Positions 41,601 through 49,375 of a DNA stretch of 64,000 bases are shown piece by piece. The stretch's first letter is position 1. The number at the start of each line of letters is the position of its first letter. The position numbers and the translations under genes were made by a program. The notes under the pieces were generated by a model that was given only the letters and a program-made list of their open reading frames with translations, did no database searches and was not told the origin of the DNA. The DNA comes from Aradus depressus (lineage: Eukaryota; Arthropoda; Insecta; Hemiptera; Aradidae). Location: the NCBI GenBank assembly GCA_963662175.1, contig OY759218.1:6688001-6752000 (forward strand), read 5' to 3'.

Positions 41601-43503
41601 TCTTAAGCGCTGTGATTTCATATCTGCAAATACGGTCGGGTGTTGCCAGAAGATGTCCCTCAGCTCCCTGTTGGTTCTGATTCTCCTCTCTTGGGTTTCT
41701 CTATCCTTGACCGGACCTGCTATCTTCCTCAGCACTTTATTTTCAAACGTCTGGAAACGTTTCTCCAGATGTGAGGTCAGGGTCCAGGTTTCACACCCAT
41801 AGATCAGAACGGGCTTTACCATGGAGCTGTAGATCCTATACTTCAGGTTCCTTGACAAGGCTCTGGACCGTAGCAGCTTGATGACAGAGAAATACGCTCT
41901 TTGGACCCGCAGAAGTCTTATATTAAATATATTATTATTAAATAGTTTTTAATTGCATATTTTGCCAAATTTATTTGCATATATATATGTGCATATTTAG
42001 CTGTTTTTATTGCATTCAAATCACAGCTCTACTCATAATCATCATACATACTTATGCAGTGAGTGACAGTGGTTTATTCATTTTCTAGTATAACATTCTA
42101 ACTTTTTTTTAAATAAGCATAATACTCGTGAATAATTTCTTCTGCATGACATTTCCTCAACCGCAACATAAAATTTGTTAAGGGTGTACCGTGGCTTTTA
42201 ATTTCAACAACCTGGGGACAGATTCAGTTGTCTATATATCTCAGATTCAGTTATCTATATAATACTTGCATCATGATAGCTGTTCTGAGTTTGCGTACCA
42301 ACCAGCGATCAGTGATGAACACAGGAAGGTTGCGCTCCCGCCGAAATTCACAGATGTTTGAAAGTAATTGATTGCGTTGTTTGTATGGTTGTGAAGAATG
42401 TTTGCCAGTGAATTTGAGGTGTGCAAAACATGCAATATAATATTGACATTTATTTCCGTTAAACCATAAATAGGATACGTCATAGGAATATATAGATTAA
42501 GATTTTTTTTGGTCTTATTAAAGTTGGTCGCAACTGTTGTCAAAACGCAACAACCAGCTATCAAGAGGACGTGATGGATAGTGGATGTCTTGAGTGACGT
42601 GAGAGAGTAAGGCGACATTTAAAAACAATGAATGGGGATAGTATGATGATTTTCTATCAAGAAGTGAGGGGTTGTAATTTGGGATTGTAGTAAGTCACGG
42701 TTTCACCTCCTCTTCAGTCTCCTGGGAGGATTGTGTGGTGCATTTGCTATGGAGACGTCTGTAAAGGTCCTGAATTGTGTCGTGTACTGTGTTTATAATG
42801 AGGTCATTGTACAATGTTCTGTTACTTGTTATATGGTGGGCATTGTGTCCAATCCTCTCAAAATAAGTCTGATATGCATTTAGTATACCTAGCTTTTAAT
42901 AAATGGATATCTTATGGTATAATGGTAATAAAAGCGCCCACATTTTAGGCCACTTCAAGAATTTTTGCTTTATTAGTCAACGTTTCGGCCCTAGAATGCC
43001 ATCTTAAGGACCTGTTAACAAAAATATGTAAAGAAAAACAATAATAGATGTATGTGGCAGCTGCTATAATGCCTAGTAACCTTCAAATCTGGTATAATAC
43101 ATAATACATTATTGTGTATAAAATTAATTGTAGATATTAGTAACAAGAATGGATTTTTTCTTAACTAAATAGCACGATACTCCTTCGTCCTCCTACGTCT
43201 TCATATTAATGTTATGAAGAAAACTTAATAGAAATTTATTTTAGTTTCTCCCCCACTCTTCTTTGTTTCAGATTTCATTAATGATTATTATTTTTTGTTT
43301 CAAGTGATTCTGGATTTGTTATTTTTCACTTTCAGGTAGAAAAAATGGAGGTTATTAACGAAGAAGGAACAAGTGGATCAGCAAATTCAGAGAATATTGA
43401 AAATTCTCGTAACACAAATAATATTAATACTTCTTCAGATAATAACTGTGCAAATTCAGATGATTGGACAGTCGTTACCAAGAAAAAAAGACCTCCACTT
43501 TAA
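32572..43503 (+). CDS. tsr2: tsr2, pre-rRNA-processing protein TSR2 (4 coding exons)
   Basis: TSR2 is a conserved chaperone that delivers ribosomal protein eS26 (RPS26) to 40S pre-ribosomes and is needed for 20S pre-rRNA processing. Coding exons 32572-32637, 33540-33633, 39538-39770 and 43336-43503 join at phases 0, 1 and 0 into 561 nt, 186 residues; human TSR2 is about 190. The N-terminal part has NNWTGLK then EGGHSSVDINQKLGRLIDVF, aligned with the TSR2 W-LQ-...GG-HS...KA-WL region. Exon 3 has DLADGIQDFMDSEFDTILED, the TSR2 hallmark. The C-terminus has a Ser/Asn-rich linker and DDWTVVTKKK, equivalent to the DGWTIVRRKK end. All introns are GT-AG; the first donor (GTACGG) is weak. Intron 2 (5.9 kb) holds a Ty3/gypsy element and intron 3 (3.6 kb) a non-LTR fragment, both antisense. 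Coding frame is intact. Confidence 0.9.
33540..33633 (+). CDS. tsr2: tsr2 coding exon 2
   Basis: Acceptor ATTTTTTCAG, donor CAG before GTATGT, 94 nt. Encodes IVMYEGGHSSVDINQKLG and RLIDVFTSALNSA with one base left over. Confidence 0.9.
34149..34271 (-). repeat. 3' LTR of the Ty3/gypsy element
   Basis: Starts TGAAATGAAAAACC on the plus strand. The internal edge is uncertain because the pol stop codon (34269-34271) lies at it. On the element's sense strand it contains AATAAAGCC, a possible polyadenylation signal. Confidence 0.8.
34269..35960 (-). pseudogene. Ty3/gypsy Pol, RNase H and integrase part
   Basis: From the first Met of the long frame (35870): RNase H spans about residues 57-178 (TDASNFAIGATLS, EKEAYAIVEALRKWRHYL, GKDNVAADALSR). 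The third acidic position reads LITHQRS where LITDQRS is usual. The integrase zinc finger H-H-C-C is at ~193-230 (HVELCHPG, CPQC). The DDE core is at D257 (NIDFKG), D315 (HTDRGT) and E351 (GQVERYNG). It ends in a Pro/Arg-rich tail (RRSTRARRPPSYLADYV). The frame extends upstream of 35870 to about 35960, where it meets the RT frame out of phase by one base. Confidence 0.88.
35960..37766 (-). pseudogene. Ty3/gypsy Gag, protease and RT part
   Basis: The uninterrupted frame starts at Met 37669. Gag capsid-like region is residues 1-~150 (EDQKLELLINYISPSVYEYV, NQYSQELFLLSKDCNFRAVS). Zinc knuckles at ~176-209 have the pattern C-x2-C...H...C and C-x2-C-x4-H-x4-C. The protease has VDTGSSESFI (DTG at ~249-251). 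RT has VIDYSQTINRYT, IDLRSAYHQI, FGVTNGVACFQ and the catalytic YLDD at ~519-522. Upstream of 37669 the same frame continues (homologous to Gag N-termini, THWFRTFQSFV) but is cut by two TGA codons, and the probable original ATG is at 37766-37768. Confidence 0.88.
37792..37923 (-). repeat. 5' LTR of the Ty3/gypsy element
   Basis: Plus-strand text TGAAATGAAAAACC...AAATCATCTCA begins TG and ends CA and is followed by the target duplication GATAC. It lies 23 bp from the presumed Gag ATG, leaving almost no room for a leader; no tRNA primer-binding site of the usual TGG type is seen. Confidence 0.75.
38285..38640 (-). repeat. Dispersed repeat family R, minus-strand copy
   Basis: Starts CTTCCTGAGCTAGACGTATA, GGGAAAGTTATGCAATCGGT, then reversed monomers (AATGAATGTATCGACTCG, TTAATTTTCAGCTGAATCG), truncated at ~38640. 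In tsr2 intron 2. Confidence 0.6.
38961..39172 (+). mobile_element. SINE 3' two-thirds
   Basis: CACGCCGTCCTTCGGATGGG through GTCCACCAGAGTGACGAAAG and GTAGTTAAAGCCCGAGTCAT. The tRNA head is lacking. In tsr2 intron 2, sense orientation. Confidence 0.85.
39538..39770 (+). CDS. tsr2: tsr2 coding exon 3
   Basis: Acceptor with a T-rich tract ending TTTTTAG, donor AAG before GTAAGG, 233 nt. Encodes MGCTPEDLADGIQDFMDSEF, the DTILEDDSDMQLASDAF block and a helical part ending TSRYLK. Confidence 0.95.
40008..40760. repeat. Possible decayed transposon (CAGGGTGT...-type)
   Basis: Starts ACAGGGTGTATCGCAAGC, a form common at the edges of insect repeats, followed by ~700 bp with AT bias and no convincing frame. 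Superfamily unknown. In tsr2 intron 3. Confidence 0.3.
41264..41326. repeat. Perfect 29-bp hairpin
   Basis: Arms 41264-41292 and 41298-41326 are exact reverse complements (TTTTTTCCTTTGCAGCC, then TTTCGAATATTT) around the 5-base loop AATAA. Lies in tsr2 intron 3, 20 bp before a non-LTR insertion. The right strand of the arm has CTTTGCAG, an acceptor-like string. Confidence 0.95.
41359..41918 (-). pseudogene. 5'-truncated non-LTR retrotransposon (RTE-like) with 13-bp target duplication
   Basis: Minus-strand open frame to a TAA at 41364, with the C-terminal RT region YSSMVKPVLIYGCETWTLTS, FENKVLRKIAGP, RLRWAGHVVRSG and GRPRLKWADLV. This is the end of an endonuclease-reverse transcriptase of the RTE/BovB-like sort, about 165-185 residues. 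The frame continues upstream of Met 41858 to ~41918 (RVQRAYFSVIKLLRS), where the copy is truncated. TATATTAAATATA flanks both sides (41346-41358 and 41919-41931). The 3' end after the stop is GTAAGTAAGTA. Antisense in tsr2 intron 3. Confidence 0.85.
42976..43011 (-). ncRNA. Hammerhead-like motif, family C
   Basis: Minus strand: GTC, core CTTAAGA (43002-43008; one change from CTGAAGA), GGC/GCC stem II, GAAA (42983-42986), ACGT palindrome, T, GAC. GTC and GAC close stem I. Only the second core base is off consensus. Confidence 0.5.
43336..43503 (+). CDS. tsr2: tsr2 coding exon 4 and stop
   Basis: Acceptor TTTCACTTTCAG, 56 codons including TAA at 43501-43503. Acidic start (VEKMEVINEEG), Asn/Ser-rich linker, then NSDDWTVVTKKKRPPL. 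A Trp in an acidic-then-basic C-terminus is the TSR2 signature. Confidence 0.95.
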   Translation, partial: VEKMEVINEEGTSGSANSENIENSRNTNNINTSSDNNCANSDDWTVVTKKKRPPL

Positions 43504-43826
43504 TTTGCGTTTATTATTAATTAGTTATTCATTATTCATTGTGCAGAATTTGAAACATATTTTTCTACTACTCGGATGATACATTTTTTTGTGTATGTGG
43601 TTCGTTATATATTTTTTACTCTGTTTTCAAATTTTTTTTTATAACTGAATATTTGACGCGTCCATAACATGACTTTCTTATACCATCTACATTTTTACTT
43701 CCCCTCTTAAATTAATTTATCCTTCATTTCAAACTAATCTTACCAGTCTCTGTGTATACGTGCTTATTTTCTCAAAACTGTACTTTTATTGGCATATCTA
43801 TTATTGTCATCTTTGATTTATTTCAT
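43504..43826 (+). other. tsr2 3'UTR region
   Basis: AT-rich sequence after the tsr2 stop. No canonical AATAAA that I can place close to the stop. Contains short similarity to the MITE M end (AACATGACTTTCTTATACC at ~43668). Confidence 0.4.
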
Positions 43827-44371
43827 ACTAGCAGTATGACCCGGCGTTGCCCGGTGAACTTTGAATTTTTCCCATAATATCTCTAATGCGATTCCTAGGC
43901 ATTCCTTCGACAATACATTCATGACTTAGCAATTTTCTATTATTCACATGGAATTTGGCATATAGTCAAATCCCGGAAAAAAGGCAATGTTGTTTATTGT
44001 TTTGATATGAAAACTAATTTGAGGCCGAGCAGCGGTGGTCATCGTAGCTAATAATAATAAACGGTGGACACCCGAGGTGCGTGGGTGGGGTAAGGGTAGG
44101 GTAGAAAGAAGTCTGAAACATTTTCAGTGCTCTCTAGAATTCAATACAAATAGGTTTTATGCCTATTCGTGCAATGACTTTTTGTACCATAAGCGAATGA
44201 ACCAAATGTGGGGGTGGGTGGAGTAAGGGTAGGGTAGAAAAAAGTCTTAAATATTTTCCGTGCTCTATATTAATCTAACACAAAACATTTTGTGCCAATT
44301 CGTTCAATGATATTTGTTCCATAAGCGAATGCACGAAATAATTGCTGAACATAAGAATAAAATCGGATCGA

Positions 44372-44384
44372 AGTTTAGGAGTCT
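44372..44384. repeat. 13-bp target site duplication, left
   Basis: AGTTTAGGAGTCT, identical to 49226-49238. These are the two sides of the R1-clade insertion. Confidence 0.85.
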
Positions 44385-44418
44385 GGCTGGTAACGCCCCT
44401 TCTTCTGTTTTATTACCG

Positions 44419-47400
44419 CTACTGTTCCTTGTCAGCCCTCTCCTGAAGGGCCAACCCGCCCATGATGAGCGCTGCAAAATCGCAGCCTTCATCCCACGAC
44501 TCCTGGGAGCGCAGCATAGCGTCCACGTAACTGGTAGCAGTCAGTGGGGCGCCCATGCTGCACTCCAGATTTTTCCTTCCCTCCTCAAATCTGGGGCATT
44601 TGAGGAGGACATGCTCCGCCGACTCCGTCTCACTAAGGCACGCGGGGCAGTCTGGTGTTGTTGCTGCCCCGATTTTGTGGAGGTACCCCCGGAACCCACC
44701 GTGTCCCGTGAGTACCTGGGTGAGGTGGTAATTCACCTCCCCATGCTTTCTGGTGAGCCAAGGCTCGACTCGAGGGATGAGCCGATGGGTCCACCGTCCC
44801 TTTGTGGACTTGTCCCATTCTTCCTGCCACTCCCTAATTGTCCTGGCCCTCTCTGGCTCTGCTGGACCAGGGCTGGCCCCCGCGTCCTGATAGAAGACCC
44901 GGTTTCCCCTGTGGTCGAAGCGCTGCACCACCTCTTCCACCTGAACCGGGTCTTGTTTCCTTTTGAAGTGTCGCGTACGTTCCCGTGCCAAGAGGTCAAT
45001 GGGGGGCAGCCCAGCAATTACATAGGCAGGGTCGCCAGAAACTGTTCGGTAGGCGCATGCGACTCTCAGTGCGCTTCGCCTGTGAGCGGGGGCGATCAGC
45101 CTCAGGTATGAGGGAATCCTCGTTGCATCTGCCCATGTCGGGGCCCCGTGCAGAAGGATGGAAGTGCTGACTCCTGCCAGCAGTCTTCTCCTGCTCTGCC
45201 TAGGGCCACCGACGTTGGGCAGAATTCTCGAAATCGCCGCCGATGTCCTGGCGGCCTTCGCTCCCACGTATTTGAGGTGCTCCCTAAAAGTGAACCTCTG
45301 ATCCAGCATTACTCCCAGGTACCTGATTGCCGGTTGGGTCTCGATAGTATAACCCTGGAAGGTCAGTGACATGTTGGTTCTGGCCTTCCTCCCGGTAAAG
45401 AGTACTGCATCCGTCTTGTGGATGGCCAGGGAAAGGCCCACAGAGCTCATCCAATGGTGTATCCGCTCCATGGCAGCCTGGAATTTGCGTTCCAGGTTTT
45501 CCAGATCATCAGCCACTATGACGATCCCTACATCGTCAGCATACGCCACCAAGGTAAGGTCTTCTGGCATTGGCAGGCTCAGCAAGCCATTGTACAGGAT
45601 GTTCCACAGTGTGGGGCCAAGGACTGACCCTTGTGGAACTCCTGTAGTGACATTGAATTCCCTGGTTCCGTCAGTGGTGTCCGCGAACAGCATCCTCTCG
45701 CTTAGGTAGTTCCTGATGATCTTCATCAGATACCTGGGGATCTTGAAGTCCCGTAAGAGGCTCTCCCAGATCTTGTCCCACCGAGCCGAGTTGAACGCAT
45801 TGCTGATGTCCAACGTGACCATAAGGCAACGCTTCCGGTTCCTTAGCGTCCCGGTTATTGCTGCACACACCAGATTCTTCACCTCTTCCACTGCATCTGT
45901 TGTTGACCTCCCTGGTCGAAACCCATACTGATTGTCGGTTAGGCCAGCCTCCACATGCTCGCGCAACCTCTCGTGGATGATGCCTTCCAGCACCTTCCCC
46001 GCTGTATCAAGGAGGCAGAGGGGTCTGTATGCCGAAGGATCACCTGGGGGCTTTCCCGGCTTCGGGATCAGGACAAGACGTTGCCTTTTCCATCGACCAG
46101 GGAAAACCCCCGCTCTCAAACACTTATCGTACACGTCAGCGAAGACCATTGGCCTGGCCTTCATTGCTGCTTTCAGGGCTCGGTTTGGGATTTTATCCAG
46201 CCCGGGTGCCTTGTTGGCACCGACATGTCGACAGGCTCTTTCAATTTCCTCTCTTGTGACAGGGGGGATGTCGTTTGGCCCGCCTTCATCCATCTCTAAT
46301 GTTGCCACGCCGCTGCAGGGGAAGAGGCATTCCACGATGTTCTGGACCTCCCCTGGCTCCATCTTTGGCTGGCTCTTGTGGAGCTTCTTGGTCACGATCT
46401 TGTAAGCCCTACCCCATGGGTCTGCGTTCAACTCGGCACACAGCTCCGTCCAGCAGGTTCTCTTGCTCTTCTGAATCTCCTTGCGCAGGTTTCGCCTGGC
46501 CTCGGCGAACTTTTGCCGGAGCACTTCCGCGCTACCCCCATTCCTTTTCCTTGCCCTTTGGTACTGGCGCCTGACGGAGTGGCATTCATTGCGTAGAGCT
46601 GCGATGGTGTCACTCCACCAATATGCCGGTGGGCCCCTGATGCAACCCTTGCTGACTCGCATGGTGACGTCGCACGCACGGGAGAGCCAGAGCATGACGG
46701 CCTCTACCTGCTCGGCGGCACTCCCTGCGCCGGCGCTGTTAGTCTCAGGCGGCCATAGCTCCAGTGCCTGATTGAAGGTGTCCATCTGGAAGTCCCTAAC
46801 GTTCCAGTGGGGTGAGCCTAACCCTCTGTCTCCTCTTTGAGTGAGTCTCTTGACAGGGTACACCTCGAACAGGATCGCCTGATGGTCGCTGGCGGTGTAC
46901 CCCTGACCCACTCTCCAGCCCCCACCTCCCTTGTACAGGGTAGGGGAGACGAAGGTAAGGTCCACGATGTACCCCGTACCTATCCCCGTGAACGTCGGGA
47001 CATTTCCCACATTCAGCAGCACCAAGTCCAATAAGGCGAAAGCCTCCAAGAGAGCCTTCCCTCTTGGGTTGGTGCCCCTGCTGCCCCACTCGACCGCCCA
47101 GGCATTGAAATCGCCTGCTATAACTAGGGGCTTGAGCGTGCGCGCCTCCCTCACCAGTTCCAAGAGTCCCGCCTCAAAGAGGTCTAGGGGCTCATTTGGT
47201 GAGAAGTAGCAGCTGAAGAAGTGTACTCCGGCTATCTCTCCGTGGACGTAGCCCTTGCCACGCCTGCAGGGTGTCGCCCCGAATGACATAGTCCCGCAAG
47301 CCCATAGCGCTGCCTTGCCGGTGGGATCCGATCTCCACCGGCTGTCATCCCTCAGGTCGCGGTTTTGTTCACAGATAAGGGCTACGTCCTTACCTGCTTC

Positions 47401-47469
47401 ACGAATTTCCTGCGCAAGGAGATCTTGCGCCACCCCGCATCTATTGAGATTAAGCTGAATCCCCTTCAT
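44419..47469 (-). CDS. ORF2: endonuclease-reverse transcriptase of the R1-clade element
   Basis: 1,016 residues, the usual size for R1-clade ORF2. N-terminal AP-type endonuclease: IQLNLNRC at 4-11, Glu at ~34 (ICEQNR), GDFNAW at 119-124, VDLTF at ~169, SDH at 194-196. These are the metal-binding and catalytic positions that nick the target. RT at about 460-740: LIPKPGKPPGDPSAYRPLCL, LDISNAFNS at 553-561, GVPQGSVLGP at 610-619, AYADD at 642-646 (catalytic aspartates). C-terminal CCHC finger: C941, C944, H953, C958. All key residues are present. Start is the ATG inside the ATGA overlap with ORF1. Translation therefore probably depends on ORF1. Confidence 0.95.
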   Translation of the reverse strand: MKGIQLNLNRCGVAQDLLAQEIREAGKDVALICEQNRDLRDDSRWRSDPTGKAALWACGTMSFGATPCRRGKGYVHGEIAGVHFFSCYFSPNEPLDLFEAGLLELVREARTLKPLVIAGDFNAWAVEWGSRGTNPRGKALLEAFALLDLVLLNVGNVPTFTGIGTGYIVDLTFVSPTLYKGGGGWRVGQGYTASDHQAILFEVYPVKRLTQRGDRGLGSPHWNVRDFQMDTFNQALELWPPETNSAGAGSAAEQVEAVMLWLSRACDVTMRVSKGCIRGPPAYWWSDTIAALRNECHSVRRQYQRARKRNGGSAEVLRQKFAEARRNLRKEIQKSKRTCWTELCAELNADPWGRAYKIVTKKLHKSQPKMEPGEVQNIVECLFPCSGVATLEMDEGGPNDIPPVTREEIERACRHVGANKAPGLDKIPNRALKAAMKARPMVFADVYDKCLRAGVFPGRWKRQRLVLIPKPGKPPGDPSAYRPLCLLDTAGKVLEGIIHERLREHVEAGLTDNQYGFRPGRSTTDAVEEVKNLVCAAITGTLRNRKRCLMVTLDISNAFNSARWDKIWESLLRDFKIPRYLMKIIRNYLSERMLFADTTDGTREFNVTTGVPQGSVLGPTLWNILYNGLLSLPMPEDLTLVAYADDVGIVIVADDLENLERKFQAAMERIHHWMSSVGLSLAIHKTDAVLFTGRKARTNMSLTFQGYTIETQPAIRYLGVMLDQRFTFREHLKYVGAKAARTSAAISRILPNVGGPRQSRRRLLAGVSTSILLHGAPTWADATRIPSYLRLIAPAHRRSALRVACAYRTVSGDPAYVIAGLPPIDLLARERTRHFKRKQDPVQVEEVVQRFDHRGNRVFYQDAGASPGPAEPERARTIREWQEEWDKSTKGRWTHRLIPRVEPWLTRKHGEVNYHLTQVLTGHGGFRGYLHKIGAATTPDCPACLSETESAEHVLLKCPRFEEGRKNLECSMGAPLTATSYVDAMLRSQESWDEGCDFAALIMGGLALQERADKEQ

Positions 47470-48941
47470 ACTCTGAGCGAGGATGCAGCTCCTCCCTGCT
47501 CTACTTCCATATTGCTCTCCGGGGATTCCTCCGGCTTTCGATCTTGTGGCTGCTGAGAGCCTTCCTCGCGGGGCTTACAGTCCCGTGCCATGTGACCGGT
47601 CTGACCACACTTCCTACAGTCCTTCGACCGGTCCCTCTTGCTTTTGCAGTGCGGGGCGATGTGTCCTGTCTCCCAGCATCTGAAACACTTCTGAGGCCGT
47701 GCTGATGTCCTGATTCTGCAGGACACCCAGCCAATCTTGATCTTCCCGACCTCCAACAGTTTTTGAGCACGGACCCGCCCCAGCCTGACGCGCGCCACCT
47801 GAGTTTGGCCGAAGGCCGGTCTCAGGTGGATGATAGCGTCAGCCAAATCAGCGGCCGTTCCATCGAGTTGCATGATCAGGGATTGCTTGACTTCATCGGC
47901 CGTAGTCGACTCATCAAGGTCCCTGATCACAATCTCGGCCATCGGGGTTTTCCCAGTGACCTCCGCTGATGTCAGTACGGCTCTCAGAGTCTCCGCAAAT
48001 TCCTGCGTCGGGGGGGCCTCGCTGCCCCCTAGGATGAGGAGAAGATCCCCTGTCGCCGTCCTCCGGATCTTTGTGACCGCCTCGCCGATCTGTTTTAGGG
48101 ACGGGTCGGCTTTCATTCGGGCGAGAATGTCTTTGTACGCGACATCCTCTGACTTCCTAATGACAATGGCGTCGGGCCTGACCCGCTTTCTGCCATCCCT
48201 CTTAGGGTCAGCCAGTGCAGCTTTTGTTGCTCGTCCCTTCGCCGATGTAGTTTCTGCTGAGGCGGTCACAGTTGTGCGCCCGGAGCTGCCTCCAGCTGCT
48301 GCCTGCTTGACATGTTTGGCCTGAGCAGGGGGTGCTGCTGTTGAGGTCTGCTGTCTCTGTCGCAGCTGCTGTTGCTGTCGCTGCCACTGCTGCTGCTGGT
48401 GTGCTGCGTTTCCCCTGCGTTTCTTCGTTACCTCCGTCCATTCCTGGGCTGATGTAGTTGCCCTGGTCGGAGATGTCATGGAAGGGTCCATTTTTCTCCT
48501 GGAGGCCTTTGTCGCTCCTTCGGGAGAATCTCTAGGTCTCTTAGGGAGACCCTCTTCCCTCCTGATGAAGAGGGGTGATGTTTGAGTCGTCACCTCTCTT
48601 ACCTCGGCCCGAACGATGGCTCGGACCTCCGTCCGTTCCTTCCCCATAGCGCGATCCCAAATCGTGGCCAATTTCTTGGCGATCATCTTCACGTGCTTGT
48701 GGACGTTTTTACTGTTCTCCGTGTATTGCTGGAGTTCATTCACCAGTTCGGCGAACCGTCTGCCATCCAGTCCCGGGAAGATAATGCTCATAGTGGGCTC
48801 TTCCGTCACTGGGACTCCAGCTCCTGACGGGCCCTGGTGATGTTCCTGCTGTGACAGGGAGGGTAAGGCCTGGGACACGCAAGGGGGTGCGACCCCCAGC
48901 CGGTCCCCCACCCGCCCTACCACGCACAACTCTGCTTCCAT
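47466..48941 (-). CDS. ORF1: Gag-like RNA-binding protein of the R1-clade element
   Basis: 491 residues. A basic, Gln-rich middle (around 185-200) precedes a folded region (about 255-420) and two CCHC zinc knuckles, C419-C422-H427-C432 (CFRCWETGHIAPHC) and C442-C445-H450-C455 (CRKCGQTGHMARDC). Knuckle-bearing ORF1 proteins coat the RNA in R1, TRAS and SART-type elements. VTTQTSPLF near residue 125 is a stretch common in this family. The start at 48941 is the first Met of the frame; a later in-frame Met at ~50 is possible. Confidence 0.9.
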   Translation of the reverse strand: MEAELCVVGRVGDRLGVAPPCVSQALPSLSQQEHHQGPSGAGVPVTEEPTMSIIFPGLDGRRFAELVNELQQYTENSKNVHKHVKMIAKKLATIWDRAMGKERTEVRAIVRAEVREVTTQTSPLFIRREEGLPKRPRDSPEGATKASRRKMDPSMTSPTRATTSAQEWTEVTKKRRGNAAHQQQQWQRQQQQLRQRQQTSTAAPPAQAKHVKQAAAGGSSGRTTVTASAETTSAKGRATKAALADPKRDGRKRVRPDAIVIRKSEDVAYKDILARMKADPSLKQIGEAVTKIRRTATGDLLLILGGSEAPPTQEFAETLRAVLTSAEVTGKTPMAEIVIRDLDESTTADEVKQSLIMQLDGTAADLADAIIHLRPAFGQTQVARVRLGRVRAQKLLEVGKIKIGWVSCRIRTSARPQKCFRCWETGHIAPHCKSKRDRSKDCRKCGQTGHMARDCKPREEGSQQPQDRKPEESPESNMEVEQGGAASSLRV

Positions 48942-49225
48942 GTCCTTTACTTCTATTGTATCAGAAGTGGGATCAATGCACTAAGGGTATAATATATACC
49001 CCCCCAAGGATATACAGAATTTGGAAAGGCTAATTCACAACCGAATATTATAAAACTGGATCGAATTAGTACCGTAAGCAACTACTGACAACCTAACTTA
49101 CTAATTGGTAAGCCCTAACGTACTCTATGTATGTAGTATAAACATACCAAACAACTTCTTCGTATTAATATTAAACTCATTTAGTGATTTTTTTTTGAGG
49201 TTAAATATTTTCCGACACTCAGCAC

Positions 49226-49238
49226 AGTTTAGGAGTCT
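49226..49238. repeat. 13-bp target site duplication, right
   Basis: AGTTTAGGAGTCT again, followed by ATAAAACACAAAC, which continues the older repeat. Confidence 0.85.
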
Positions 49239-49375
49239 ATAAAACACAAACATACAGACATTAGATTTTATATATATATATAAGATGTATATATATATAT
49301 TTCTATTTTAATAAGCACTGATATTATTTCAATTTGAGATGACATTTTATTTTTTATATTTTCCATGCTTTTAAG

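Larger units (their letters stand above)
44385..49225 (-). mobile_element. R1-clade non-LTR retrotransposon, full length, both ORFs open
   Basis: A 4,841-bp minus-strand element: 5'UTR of ~284 bp (49225 to 48942), ORF1 (48941-47466), ORF2 (47469-44419) and a 34-bp 3'UTR. The ORFs overlap in the 4-base ATGA at 47466-47469, an arrangement that fits termination-reinitiation. The 13-bp duplication on both sides is close to the 14 bp made by R1. There is no long poly(A). Neither ORF has a visible stop or frameshift and the conserved residues of both enzymes are present, so the copy may be competent. The target is not rDNA; it is an older repeat. Confidence 0.92.
43827..49290 (+). mobile_element. 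Older interspersed repeat split by the R1-clade element
   Basis: Begins CTAGCAGTATGACCCGGCG then TTGCCCGGTG, a form seen at the edge of RTE-associated insect repeats. It carries two ~128-bp tandem units starting GGGTGGGGTAAGGGTAGGG (~44093) and GGGTGGAGTAAGGGTAGGG (~44216) up to 44384. It resumes at 49226 after the insertion and runs out through AAACACAAACATACAGACA and ATTAGATTTTATATATATAT. The non-LTR insertion explains the ~4.8-kb gap. Confidence 0.55.

Noticed and set aside
44314..48840. Many plus-strand open frames of 60-265 codons
   Set aside because: They are shadows of the GC-rich minus-strand ORF1 and ORF2 of the R1-clade element.
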